DNA from: Streptomyces spiramyceticus
GTDB taxonomy: Bacteria; Actinomycetota; Actinomycetes; Streptomycetales; Streptomycetaceae
Direction of reading: 5' to 3'
Assembly: GCF_028807635.1 (NCBI RefSeq)
Contig: NZ_JARBAX010000001.1
Location: 3,426,501-3,490,500, forward strand
Length of the DNA: 64,000 nt
Of the stretch, positions 8,087-16,451 are shown piece after piece. Positions within the stretch are counted from its first letter, which is position 1; every line of letters begins with the position of its first letter. The position numbers and the translations under genes were made by a program. A model generated the notes under the pieces. It had not been told where the DNA came from. It worked only from the letters and a program-made list of their open reading frames with translations, and did not search any database.

Positions 8087-8807
8087 CCGCATGGTCGGGG
8101 TTCTGCGTCTGCTGCAGTCCGACGACGGCTCCGGCCAGGTCGCCGATGTCACCGCGGCCGGCGCCGCCGCGTTGGGCGTGGACGGCCTCGCGGTCTCCCT
8201 GGTCACCGAGGGCGACCTCACCGAGCTCCTGTGGTGCTCGGACGCCGCGACGCGCCGCTTCGAGGACCTTCAGCTCACCCTCGGAGAGGGCCCCGGGCCC
8301 GACGCGGCCCGTAGTGGCGCGATGGTGTGGGTGCCCGACCTGGTCGGCGTTCGCCTTGCGCGCTGGCCCGCGCTGGCCATGGAGGCCCCCGCCCTGTCGG
8401 CCCGGGCGGTCTTCTGTTTCCCCATGGGGATCGGCGCGATCCGCACCGGTGTCCTGACCGCCGTACGCCGCACCCCGGGCCCGCTGACCGCAGAGCAGGC
8501 CGACGACGCGCTGATCCTGGCCGACGCGCTTACCGCCCGGTGCCTGGGCAGTGGCGAGCCTCGCGTGGACGGGCCGTCCCCCGCCGGCTCCCCGCGCACC
8601 CTGCAGCACGCCGTGATCCACCAGGCGACGGGCATGGTCAGCGTCCAACTCTCCCTGCCCCTGCCCCAAGCCCTGCTCCGGCTGCGCGCGCATGCTTATA
8701 GCAGTGGGCGTTCCATCACCGACATCTCCCAGGACGTGGTGGACCGGCGGCTCCGCCTGGACCACAACGGCAACGGCACGCCCCCGACCGTCGTAGACAA
8801 GGACTGA
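8076..8807 (+). CDS. GAF-ANTAR regulator, type 1 (left module)
   Basis: 243 aa. An N-terminal GAF-like sensor (about 10-155) has the LQLTLGEGPGPDAARSG motif, and a C-terminal ANTAR domain (about 170-232; VIHQATGMVSVQLSLPLPQA) should bind RNA. GAF-ANTAR proteins are predicted signal-dependent antiterminators. The GTG start overlaps the upstream STAS stop and follows GAGGTGG; an internal ATG (8091) is possible. It resembles the product of 15681-16451 more than its own neighbour at 8813, so the two are copies of one module gene. Signal and RNA target unknown. Confidence 0.85.
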   Translation: MISDRMVGVLRLLQSDDGSGQVADVTAAGAAALGVDGLAVSLVTEGDLTELLWCSDAATRRFEDLQLTLGEGPGPDAARSGAMVWVPDLVGVRLARWPALAMEAPALSARAVFCFPMGIGAIRTGVLTAVRRTPGPLTAEQADDALILADALTARCLGSGEPRVDGPSPAGSPRTLQHAVIHQATGMVSVQLSLPLPQALLRLRAHAYSSGRSITDISQDVVDRRLRLDHNGNGTPPTVVDKD

Positions 8808-8812
8808 TCGAC

Positions 8813-9562
8813 ATGCCCCGCGAACAACGGCTCACCGAGGTCTTCGTGGAAGTCGCCGACTCCCTGACCGACGACTTCGACCTCATCGACTTTCTCCAGC
8901 AGCTCTCGGTGCGCTGCATGGAACTGCTGGACGTGGCGGCGGTCGGCATCCTGCTGGCCGACCAGCACGACACCCTGCAGACCATCGCCGCCTCCGACGA
9001 ACACACCCGGCTGCTGGAGCTCTTCGCCCTGCAGCACGACCAAGGCCCCTGCGTGGAGTGCTACAAGAGCGGCCAGGCCCGCACCAACATCAACCTCACC
9101 GATCCGAAAGCCACGGAGAGCTGGCCACAGTTCGCCACCCGCGCCCACGAGACCGGGTTCGTGGCCACCAACGCCCTTCCGCTGCGGCTACGCGGCCGTG
9201 TGATCGGCGCGCTCTCCCTGTTCCAGACCGACCCCGACCCCCTCGGTGATCAGGACATCACCCTCGCCCAGGCCCTGGCAGACATCGCGACCATCGCCAT
9301 CCTGCAGCAGCGCACCCTCGACCACAGCCACATCGAGCGTGCCCAACTCCAGTACGCCCTCACCAGCCGCATCGTCCTGGAACAGGTCAAGGGCATCCTC
9401 GCGGAACGCTGGCAGATCTCGCTGGACGATGCGTTCACCGCCTTCCGCTCGTACGCCCGCGCCCACCAACGTCAGCTCGCACAGCTCGCTCGCGAGATCG
9501 CCGACGGCGACTTCGACACCAACCTGATCCCCCACCCGGCAACCGCACCCCCGCGGCGCTGA
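8813..9562 (+). CDS. GAF-ANTAR regulator, type 2 (left module)
   Basis: 249 aa. The GAF domain (about 10-165) shows DDFDLIDFLQQLSVRCMELL, DQGPCVECYKSG and ALPLRLRGRVIGALSLF; ANTAR spans about 178-235 (SRIVLEQVKGILAERWQISL). It starts 5 nt after the previous stop, so it is the last gene of the STAS/GAF-ANTAR/GAF-ANTAR operon. Its closest relative here is the product of 14880-15596. The Cys in GPCVEC is conserved in that copy and could be redox- or ligand-sensitive (inference). Confidence 0.87.
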   Translation: MPREQRLTEVFVEVADSLTDDFDLIDFLQQLSVRCMELLDVAAVGILLADQHDTLQTIAASDEHTRLLELFALQHDQGPCVECYKSGQARTNINLTDPKATESWPQFATRAHETGFVATNALPLRLRGRVIGALSLFQTDPDPLGDQDITLAQALADIATIAILQQRTLDHSHIERAQLQYALTSRIVLEQVKGILAERWQISLDDAFTAFRSYARAHQRQLAQLAREIADGDFDTNLIPHPATAPPRR

Positions 9563-9654
9563 GCGGCGCGTCATGTGCGCGCTTCGTTGCAACGGCATGA
9601 CGGATGCGAGCACTCGTACGACGAGCTTGTGGTTAACCATGCGCGGAACGGCCT

Positions 9655-9763
9655 GCTGAATTCCGACGACGAGTGGCAGCAGGAGGTCGCCGAGGGCATC
9701 GACACGAGGGTACGGGCCGCCCGCCAGAAGGCGACCGAGCAACGGCTCGCGCGGGCGGCCTGA
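9655..9763 (+). pseudogene. Tail of a tyrosine recombinase (relic)
   Basis: The frame ends DEWQQEVAEGIDTRVRAARQ followed by KA, which aligns with the C-terminal tail of the integrase remnant at 21219-21680 (LERQREVAAGIDGRVRAERK, then KA). Only about 35 residues survive and no catalytic residue remains. No tRNA fragment is seen beside it. It suggests an earlier integration event or a duplicated integrase end inside the island. Confidence 0.6.
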
Positions 9764-9982
9764 CCACCGCGGGCGGGGGCGACACGGCGTCGTCCCCGCT
9801 GTCGGGCGTCGCCCCCAGTGCTTCGCCGCTCGTCGGTGTTCGGCGTCGATGGTGAAGTCGTCCTGTCCACCGAAGGTGGCCCTTCTCGCGGCTTCGCATC
9901 TGTCGGCCTGAGCGCGTCTCGGCTTCCCTGCCCTGGTGAGCTCATTCGTCTCGGCGCGTACCCTTGCGGGTGGGTGTCCACC

Positions 9983-10969
9983 ATGGAATGGCTGACCAGG
10001 TTGCCCGGGATTGGGCCCATGGTTGCGCGGCTGATGCGTACACACGCGTGGCGCGCGTACGCGCGGCTGGCCACGGTCCACTGGGCCCGGCTCGCCGCCG
10101 CCGTCACCTTCACCAGTTTCGTCGCACTCTTTCCGCTGGTCACCGTGGGTGCGGCGATCAGCGCCAAGCTGCTGAGCGAGGAGCAGCTCGGGAAACTCCA
10201 GGACAAGATCGCCGACCAGGCGCCGGGGCTTTCCGACCTGCTGGACCTGGACAGTCTCGTCGCGCACGCCGGGGCCGTCGGGCTCATCGCCGGCGCGCTG
10301 CTGCTCGTGATCGGCATCAACTGGGTCGGCGCCCTGCGCGGGTGCCTGCGTGCGGTGTGGGAGAAGGAGCAAGACCCTGGAAATCCGATCCTGCTCAGGA
10401 TCAAGGACACCGGGGTGCTGGTCGGTCTCGGCGTGGTCGGGCTGGTCGCGCTCGGCAGTTCGGTGTTCGCGAACAGCGCGGTTGGCTGGGCCGCCGACAG
10501 GGTCGGGATCGAGGGCGGGGCGGGACGGGCGCTGCTGTTCTTCGCGGGTCTGGCCATCGCCCTGCTCGTCGATTTCCTGCTGCTGGTCTACGTGCTCACC
10601 CGGCTGGCGCGCGTGCATCCCGGTCGGCGCGCGGTCGTGGTGGCCGGTCTGATCGGAGCGGTGGGCTTCGAGCTGCTCAAGCTGTTGCTGACCGGCTATC
10701 TGCAGGGCGTCGCGGGGAAAAGCATGTACGGCGCCTTCGCTGTGCCGGTCGCCGTCGTTCTGTGGATCAACCTCATGGCCAGGCTGCTGCTGTTCTGCGC
10801 CGCTTGGACGGCGACGGCGACGGCGGTGCAGGCCGGCGAAGCAGCCGCAGGCGAGGGCCCGGATCCCGGGGTCAGCTCCGCAGCCGACGACGCACCACAG
10901 GGGGCGGCGGCCAACAGCGGCGCATCAGCAGCACCGCGCCGCACGGCGCCTCCAGCGCGCGGCCCGTAA
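9983..10969 (+). CDS. YihY/BrkB family membrane protein
   Basis: 328 aa with about six membrane segments between 35 and 280. Family features include FTSFVALFPLVTVGAAISAK after the first helix and FAVPVAVVLWINLMARLLLF near the end. YihY/BrkB proteins are inner-membrane proteins of unclear transport role (formerly misnamed RNase BN). The last 45 residues are a disordered Ala/Pro/Gly tail. The ATG at 9983 is chosen because family similarity begins there; the open frame extends upstream to 9818 without homology. It is transcribed in line with the preceding operon but 420 bp away. Confidence 0.85.
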   Translation: MEWLTRLPGIGPMVARLMRTHAWRAYARLATVHWARLAAAVTFTSFVALFPLVTVGAAISAKLLSEEQLGKLQDKIADQAPGLSDLLDLDSLVAHAGAVGLIAGALLLVIGINWVGALRGCLRAVWEKEQDPGNPILLRIKDTGVLVGLGVVGLVALGSSVFANSAVGWAADRVGIEGGAGRALLFFAGLAIALLVDFLLLVYVLTRLARVHPGRRAVVVAGLIGAVGFELLKLLLTGYLQGVAGKSMYGAFAVPVAVVLWINLMARLLLFCAAWTATATAVQAGEAAAGEGPDPGVSSAADDAPQGAAANSGASAAPRRTAPPARGP

Positions 10970-11425
10970 TGCTGAGCGCGGTAGCGGGTCAAAGCCGCTG
11001 ATTCGCGTGTTTGCCTTGCCGTTCAGGCTGGTCGGCCCCTGGCGGGTTCCACCGCCGTCACAAGAACGGCGACCGTCACCGTGCCGGGGCGTCATCTCTG
11101 GTGCCGCTGCTGCAGCGGTCCCGGCGGCATTGCGCTCCAAGGCGCAGGAACAGTCGACTCCGGCACTGATTCCGGGTCGGCCAGGCGGATCCGCACAGCG
11201 CCCGGCCGGACCCCGGACACTCCAGAGGCCGCGCGGCTCGGTACCCCGGAGGCCGCGCGCTCGGTGATCCAAGCTGCCGGAACCTCCCCGATCCGGCCGC
11301 TCACGGCGCTCACGTGGCAACCCCCGGTCTCACGCCTCCCGCATGCCTGGAGCATTGCCAAACAAACGAACCTAATGTGGAAAAACAGGCCGCAGGCTCC
11401 TCTGCTTGGAAAGGGACGACCGGCC
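10970..11425. other. No gene recognised
   Basis: About 450 bp between the YihY and Asp23 genes. Around 11221-11265 there is a short imperfect tandem (GAGGCCGCGCGGCTCGGTA then GAGGCCGCGCGCTCGGT). The last 80 bp are AT-richer and presumably hold the asp23 promoter (TAATGT near 11375), but no matching -35 is convincing. Confidence 0.4.
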
Positions 11426-11914
11426 ATGACCGAAACCGGACAGCAGAACCGGCCCGATAACTCCAGCACGGAGTCCAAGGGTGACAGCGCCAGGAAGAAC
11501 GTCGGTGCGAAGCGCGGCGGCGACCCCGGCACCCGGGGCCGGACCACCATCGCCGACGGCGTGGTCGAGAAGATTGCTGGAATGGCGGCCCGCGACGTGG
11601 TCGGCGTCCATGCGATGGGCAGCGGAGTCTCCCGGGCCTTCGGCGCCGTACGGGAACGTGTGCCCGGCACCACCAAGTCCGTCTCGCGCGGAGTCAAGGT
11701 CGAAGTCGGCGAGACGCAGACGGCGATTGATCTGGAGATCGTCATCGACTACGGCGTCTCGATCACAGATGTGGCGGGCGCCGTGCGGGAAAACGTCATC
11801 TCCGGCGTCGAGTGGATGACGGGCCTGGAAGTCGTCGAAGTGAACATCGCCGTCAGCGACGTGTATCTGCCCGACGAAGAGGACGAGGAGGAAGACCAGG
11901 CACGGCTCCGGTAG
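11426..11914 (+). CDS. Asp23/Gls24 family envelope stress protein
   Basis: 162 aa. The Asp23 domain spans about 40-150: TTIADGVVEKIAGMAARDVV, IDLEIVIDYGVSITDVAGAV and GLEVVEVNIAVSDVYLPDE. The first 35 residues are polar and disordered and the C-terminus is acidic. Asp23 proteins are small alkaline- and envelope-stress proteins, membrane-anchored by AmaP in staphylococci; actinobacteria often pair them with DUF2273 proteins. A good GGAAAGGGA site precedes the ATG. The next gene, a DUF2273-like relic, begins 27 bp downstream. A decayed second copy lies at 17894-18020. Confidence 0.87.
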   Translation: MTETGQQNRPDNSSTESKGDSARKNVGAKRGGDPGTRGRTTIADGVVEKIAGMAARDVVGVHAMGSGVSRAFGAVRERVPGTTKSVSRGVKVEVGETQTAIDLEIVIDYGVSITDVAGAVRENVISGVEWMTGLEVVEVNIAVSDVYLPDEEDEEEDQARLR

Positions 11915-11941
11915 CCGGCCTGGTGGTCACGAAGGAGCGCA

Positions 11942-12085
11942 ATGAGCTTGACCGTGGTGGGTTTGTTTGCCGGGATGGCGCTGGGCGGTGATGGCTTGCG
12001 CGCCCAAGGGGCGGCACCGGGAGCTGTGACCCCAACCCTCCGGTGCCTTCGTCCTGGCCGGCCGTCGGACGCCTACCCCGAGTAG
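11942..12085 (+). pseudogene. Degenerate DUF2273-like small membrane protein
   Basis: After a strong AAGGAG the ATG opens MSLTVVGLFAGMALG, matching the N-terminus of the small membrane protein that often follows Asp23 genes in Streptomyces (DUF2273 type, from memory). The hydrophobic sequence then stops. The frame continues as Gly/Pro/Arg-rich residues to a stop after 47 codons, while another frame gives a GAFVLAG-like piece. An internal frameshift or rearrangement is likely. Confidence 0.5.
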
Positions 12086-12219
12086 CCCGCCGCGTGGATC
12101 TCAAACACCGGCTTGGCAGCTCCTTGGCTCCCCGGCCGTGGCCCCAACCGGCCGGCCGGGCCGCTGCCATGTGTGTTGCCGGCCCGAGCGGAGCGCGGCA
12201 CAACCTGATGGCACAGGGG

Positions 12220-13644
12220 TCAATGAGGTACCGGTAGGTAGACGGTGAGCGCGCGCGGTGATTTGTCGAGGATGAGCGTGTCGGCGGCCGGGCTTACTTC
12301 CCCGTCGCGGGCGTAGTCCCCTTTCTCTCCCATGCCGCCGATGCGCAGCCGCGTCACGGTGGTGGCTTGGTAGACGCGGGAGCGGGCGAGGGTACCGGTG
12401 AGGAAGGCGGTGACGAGGCGGGTGCGGGCGAAGGGGTGGTTGCCGTCGACGGCACGGATGTCGAGCAGCCCGTCATCGAGGCTGCGGCGGTAGGAGGGGG
12501 CGAAGCCGGGCGGGTCGTAGCGGCCGTTGCCGGCGAAGAGCAGCCACAGCCGCCGGTGTTGTCCGTCGATGGTGACTTTGCTGGGGGTGCCGTCGGCGAG
12601 AACGCGGAGCAGGCCGACGCAGAGTGCTGGCCACTTGCCGAGGTACGTCTGCCGGGCTTCGCGGGCCCGGACGAGTTCGGGGTAGGCGCCGATGCTGAAC
12701 GTGTTGAGGAAGTACGTGCTGGGACTGGCCGCGCCCGCACTGCCACCGACGGTGATGCGGCCAAGGTCGACGGTTCCGCCGCAGCCTGCCTCCACGGAGT
12801 CCGCGGTGGATTTGAGGGTCGGTAATCCGAGGTCGGTGGCGAAGTGGTTGAGGGTGCCGGCGGGGAACACCGCCAATGGCAGACCGCCTTCAGCGGCCAG
12901 GACTGCTGCCGCGTTGACAGTGCCGTCGCCACCGGCGATGCCGAGCGCGCCACCGCGGGCGCCGACGTCCTTGGCGGCCTGGCCGAGCACGAGTTGTAGG
13001 TCGTCCCCTCCCTCGCAGAGCCGTATGTCCGCCTCTGGCAGGAGGGTCCGCAGTTCGATTTCGGCGGGGACGTCGCTGCCCGCGCCGCTGTTGACGACTG
13101 CGATCAGTCCCTGTCCTGCGGAAAGCGCGGGGACGGGTACGTTCGGCCTGGCGGTCTCGGCGGGCTCGTCCAGGTGCAGTGGCCACCAGCGGCAGGTCGC
13201 TGCCGCGATGCCGATGCCGACAGCGACACCCGCGAGTACTTCACCGGGGGAGTGCCCATCGGTGTGAGCGCGGGAGGCCGCGACTCCTGCGGCGATGGGA
13301 ATGAGGGCAGCGCCCAGCCACGGCGACTCCAGGATGACAGCGGTCGCGAAAGCGGCAGCGGAGGCCGCATGCCAGGACGGGAACGCCCTGGTGATGGGCT
13401 GTCGGAGAAACCGGAGGATGGACGGCACCGAGTCGGCGGAGAGCGACTGTGCGGTGATGTTGACCGCGGCGGAGGCGAGGACCACTGAGCCGGTGCCGCG
13501 CAGGGCGGCGCGACGTGCGCTGCGTTTGCCGGACAGGCCCATTACGGTCGCCCCGGCCAGCCACAGCACGCCGTGATCGGCCCGGCCCAGGCGCGGCACT
13601 ACGCGTTCGATGAATCGCACGTCGCATTCACGGAGGTGTCCCAT
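12220..13644 (-). CDS. Bifunctional PAP2 phosphatase / diacylglycerol kinase-like protein
   Basis: 474 aa. The N-terminal half (about 20-165) is a membrane PAP2-type phosphatase with PSWHA (motif 2, Trp in place of the usual Gly) and SRAHTDGHSPGEVLAG (motif 3). The C-terminal half (about 180-474) is a DAGK/YegS-type lipid kinase with IAGGDGTVNAA and a PAGTLNHFA turn. Such fusions occur in actinobacteria and probably act in membrane lipid turnover; the order of reactions is untested. An in-frame TTA leucine codon (12823-12825) suggests bldA dependence. It is divergent from the sigma factor gene, with 340 bp between. Confidence 0.88.
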   Translation of the reverse strand: MGHLRECDVRFIERVVPRLGRADHGVLWLAGATVMGLSGKRSARRAALRGTGSVVLASAAVNITAQSLSADSVPSILRFLRQPITRAFPSWHAASAAAFATAVILESPWLGAALIPIAAGVAASRAHTDGHSPGEVLAGVAVGIGIAAATCRWWPLHLDEPAETARPNVPVPALSAGQGLIAVVNSGAGSDVPAEIELRTLLPEADIRLCEGGDDLQLVLGQAAKDVGARGGALGIAGGDGTVNAAAVLAAEGGLPLAVFPAGTLNHFATDLGLPTLKSTADSVEAGCGGTVDLGRITVGGSAGAASPSTYFLNTFSIGAYPELVRAREARQTYLGKWPALCVGLLRVLADGTPSKVTIDGQHRRLWLLFAGNGRYDPPGFAPSYRRSLDDGLLDIRAVDGNHPFARTRLVTAFLTGTLARSRVYQATTVTRLRIGGMGEKGDYARDGEVSPAADTLILDKSPRALTVYLPVPH

Positions 13645-13984
13645 CCCGGCCGAGTACCCGCTGCGGTGGCGAACAAGCGGGCGCCCGGGGGTGAGGACGC
13701 GTACCGCGCGCCGTGTCGGAGATCCTCAGCGAGGCCGCACCGGCCTGTTCGGCCATCACGCGCCTGGTGGACGAGCGCCGCCGATCAGTACTCGTTCATG
13801 GCGTCTCGGACGGCCGCTGATTCCTGGAGAAACTCTGTTTGGGGGTGTGTCGTCCGGGAAGGCGACCTGTGTGCTTCGGACCGGAGGCACGCCCGTGGGA
13901 GCAACTCTCGCTGCTCCCCAGCGTGCTGCGGTCTGTCGGCTCCCACGGTGAGTGATGACCACCGATCCAGGGAGGCGCGTGCCC
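13645..13984. promoter_or_regulatory. Divergent control region with a SigB-type promoter
   Basis: 340 bp between the lipid kinase and sigma factor genes, with no supported gene. At 13837-13861 there is GTTT, a 15-bp spacer, then GGGAAG. This fits SigB-type promoters (GNNT, 14-16 bp, GGGTA/GGGAA) and points toward the sigma gene, so autoregulation is plausible. Confidence 0.4.
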
Positions 13985-14788
13985 ATGACGCACGTACGTA
14001 TGCACAGCACCCGGACCAAGCACCCTCATGACGACGCCCCGGACACCGCAGCCGCGTTCCGCCGTATCGCATCTCTGCCCGACGGTCCCGAGAAGTCCGC
14101 GCTTCAGCAGGAGGTGGTGTGTGCCTGGATGCCGATGGCCGTACGGCTCGCACGGCGGTTCCGCAACCGCGGAGAGTCCTTCGAAGACCTCAGGCAGGTC
14201 GCCCAACTGGGCTTGGTCAAGGCGGTTTCCCGCTTCGACCCGGATTTCGGCACCGCCTTCGCGAACTTTGCCGTACCGACGATCGTCGGTGAGGTGAAGC
14301 GGCATTTCCGCGACTGCCTGTGGGCGGTGCATGTGCCGCGACGCGTCCAGGAGCTGCGGATGGAGGTCCGCTCCGCCGGCAATGAGCTGTGCCGTTCGCT
14401 CAACGACCACGGGCCCCCGGTATCCGAGATCGCCGCGCACACCGGCCTGACCGAGCAGGAAGTGCGGCTGGGCCAGGCGGCTCTGGGGAGCTTCACCACC
14501 CTGTCACTGGACGCTCCGCAGGTCCCCTGCGAGGATGACTACTCACTGGCCGAAACCCTCGGCTGTGCGGAACCCGGCTTCGACCGGGTCGTGGACCGCG
14601 AGGCGCTCCGGCCGCTACTGCGGGCGCTGCCCGAGCGTGAACAGCGGATCCTCTACCTGAGGTTCTTCTGCGAGATGACGCAGATCCGCATCGCCGAACA
14701 GCTCGGTATCTCCCAGATGCACGTCTCCCGTCTGATCATTCGCACTTGCGCGCAGCTGCGCGACCAGGTAACGGCCGGCGCCGCCTGA
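13985..14788 (+). CDS. SigB/SigF/SigG-type RNA polymerase sigma factor
   Basis: 267 aa. Region 2 (about 50-115) has VRLARRFRNRGESFEDLRQV and FANFAVPTIVGEVKRHFRD; region 3 is at about 125-165; region 4 (about 210-255) has LPEREQRILYLRFFCEMTQI and LGISQMHVSRL. This is the general-stress and differentiation subgroup, normally held by an RsbW-type anti-sigma kinase and freed by STAS antagonists. GGAGG at 13971-13975 is 9 nt before the chosen ATG; earlier ATGs (13955) lack a site. Two STAS genes lie in the island, but no anti-sigma kinase gene is in the window. Confidence 0.92.
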   Translation: MTHVRMHSTRTKHPHDDAPDTAAAFRRIASLPDGPEKSALQQEVVCAWMPMAVRLARRFRNRGESFEDLRQVAQLGLVKAVSRFDPDFGTAFANFAVPTIVGEVKRHFRDCLWAVHVPRRVQELRMEVRSAGNELCRSLNDHGPPVSEIAAHTGLTEQEVRLGQAALGSFTTLSLDAPQVPCEDDYSLAETLGCAEPGFDRVVDREALRPLLRALPEREQRILYLRFFCEMTQIRIAEQLGISQMHVSRLIIRTCAQLRDQVTAGAA

Positions 14789-14879
14789 AAGAGCTGCCCG
14801 CGCCGGGCGTGCGAGCGCGGGGCACAGCCTCGCTCAGCGGGAAAGGCGCCGTGTGGTTGTGCATCCGCCGTGGCGAGGG

Positions 14880-15596
14880 TCAGGTGCCCAGGCCGGTGAG
14901 GGGTTCGGAGTCGTTGATGAAGGCGCGGGCGAGGTCGGACAGGCGGCGGTTGTGTGCGCGGGCGTAGCCGCGCAGTGCGGTGAAGGCTTGTTCCATGTCG
15001 ATGCCCTGGCGTTCGGCGAGTTTGCCTTTGGCCTGTTCGATCAGTACGCGGCTGTTCAGCGCGGTCTGCAGCTGTTCGTTGAGGACGTTGCTGCGGTGGG
15101 TGGAGCGTTGTTGCAGGAGGCTGATGGTGGCGACGTCGGCCAGGGCTTGGGCGATGGGTGTGTCGACCGGGTCGAAGGGGCCGGGGTGGGTGCGGAAGAG
15201 GTTGAGGGCGCCGACGACCTCGTCCCGCAGGCGCATCGGCACGGCTTGGACTGCCGCGAACCCGCTGTGCTGGGCCTGCGCGACGAAACGGGGCCAGCGG
15301 TCGGCCTGCGTGCGCAGGTCGGGGACGATCACCGGTGCGCCGGTGTGGAAGCATTCCAGGCAGGGGCCTTCGTCGTTCTGGAGCTGGAAGAGCTCGAGCA
15401 GGCGTACTTGTTCGTCGGAGGCGGCCATGACGCGGAGTTCGCCGTCCCGGTCTGCGAGTAGCACTCCGGCCGCGCTTGCACCGAGCATGCCGACGCACCG
15501 GTCGGTCAGCAGGCGCAGGAAGTCGATCAGGTCGAAGTCGGCGACCAGGTTGTCCGCCAACTCGACAAATGTCTTGGCGAGGAGCTGCTCATTCAT
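14880..15596 (-). CDS. GAF-ANTAR regulator, type 2 (right module)
   Basis: 238 aa from the ATG at 15596, chosen because AGAGGG lies about 8 nt upstream; the GTG at 15605 overlaps that site. The GAF domain (about 8-160) has DFDLIDFLRLLTDRCVGML, DEGPCLECFHTG and AVPMRLRDEVVGALNLF, and ANTAR (about 172-230) has SRVLIEQAKGKLAERQGIDM. It pairs with the 8813-9562 product. The gene is 84 bp downstream of the type 1 gene, so it may be co-transcribed or have its own promoter. Confidence 0.87.
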   Translation of the reverse strand: MNEQLLAKTFVELADNLVADFDLIDFLRLLTDRCVGMLGASAAGVLLADRDGELRVMAASDEQVRLLELFQLQNDEGPCLECFHTGAPVIVPDLRTQADRWPRFVAQAQHSGFAAVQAVPMRLRDEVVGALNLFRTHPGPFDPVDTPIAQALADVATISLLQQRSTHRSNVLNEQLQTALNSRVLIEQAKGKLAERQGIDMEQAFTALRGYARAHNRRLSDLARAFINDSEPLTGLGT

Positions 15597-15680
15597 TTTG
15601 TACACCCTCTGTTGAGACTAGTCCCGCCGGGGAGGGGCGGGAAGTGCAGAGCAGTGCATCCATCGGCCCGTGCGGGAGTG

Positions 15681-16451
15681 TCAGGCATCGTCATCGCCTT
15701 GATCTGGATCAGTGTTCGGGGAGAAGCTGAGACGGCGGGCGACCACGTCGGCGGCCACCTCAGCGAGCCGGCGCCCTTGGGCATAGGCATAGGCGCGGAG
15801 CCGGACGAAGGCTTCTTCGATTCCGACGCCGAGTTGTACGGTGAGGATGCCGGTGGCCTGGTCGATCTCGGCCCGGTACGCGCCCAGGTCCTCGAAGCGC
15901 CCGTCCAGCAACATTCCGTCGGCCGTCGCGCCTGTCTCGTCGATCTGCGTATCGAGCAGGACCAGAGTCGCGATATCGGCGAAAGCCAACGCGTCGGCCA
16001 GTTCCTCCGCATCCAACTGGACCGGCACTCGGGAGTACATGTCCAGAACTCCAGGACTGATCGCCCCCATTTGCAGGGGGAGCGCGAAGACGGCCAGTGC
16101 TCCGGCTCCCAAGGCCGCATCGGCGAACACGGGCCAGCGGTCCTGCAGTTCATCGGTCCGCAGATCCGGCGTCAGAACGGCTGAGCTTTGAGTGAAGGCA
16201 TCCACGCACGACCCCTCGCCGAGGGTGAGTTGCAGCTCCTCCAGCTGCTGGCTGATGTCGTCGGTGCTGCACAACGGATGGCTGGCCGCGGTCCCGGACA
16301 TCGCGGACACCCCGGCCCCGCCGACCGGCAGCGCGGCCACCGCCGCGGTACACACATCCACCACGCCGACCCGGGCACCACGCAGGGCCGCCTGCTCGGC
16401 GACCAGCGCCTGGATCCGCACCGATCGGCTTTGAGGCATCACCCGGGCCAC
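15681..16451 (-). CDS. GAF-ANTAR regulator, type 1 (right module)
   Basis: 256 aa. A GAF-like domain (about 10-165) with LEELQLTLGEGSCVDAFTQS, and ANTAR at about 185-245 (IDQATGILTVQLGVGIEEA, YAYAQGRRLAEVAADVV). It is the counterpart of 8076-8807, including the LQLTLGEG signature. Its start overlaps the end of the upstream acetyltransferase-like gene by 13 bp, implying coupling. The acidic C-terminal tail (NTDPDQGDDDA) is not in the left copy. Confidence 0.85.
   Translation of the reverse strand: MARVMPQSRSVRIQALVAEQAALRGARVGVVDVCTAAVAALPVGGAGVSAMSGTAASHPLCSTDDISQQLEELQLTLGEGSCVDAFTQSSAVLTPDLRTDELQDRWPVFADAALGAGALAVFALPLQMGAISPGVLDMYSRVPVQLDAEELADALAFADIATLVLLDTQIDETGATADGMLLDGRFEDLGAYRAEIDQATGILTVQLGVGIEEAFVRLRAYAYAQGRRLAEVAADVVARRLSFSPNTDPDQGDDDA

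Noticed and set aside
10970..11425. SigB-type promoter before the Asp23 gene
   Set aside because: Looked for GNNT-N15-GGGTA/GGGAA in the 100 bp upstream and found none convincing.
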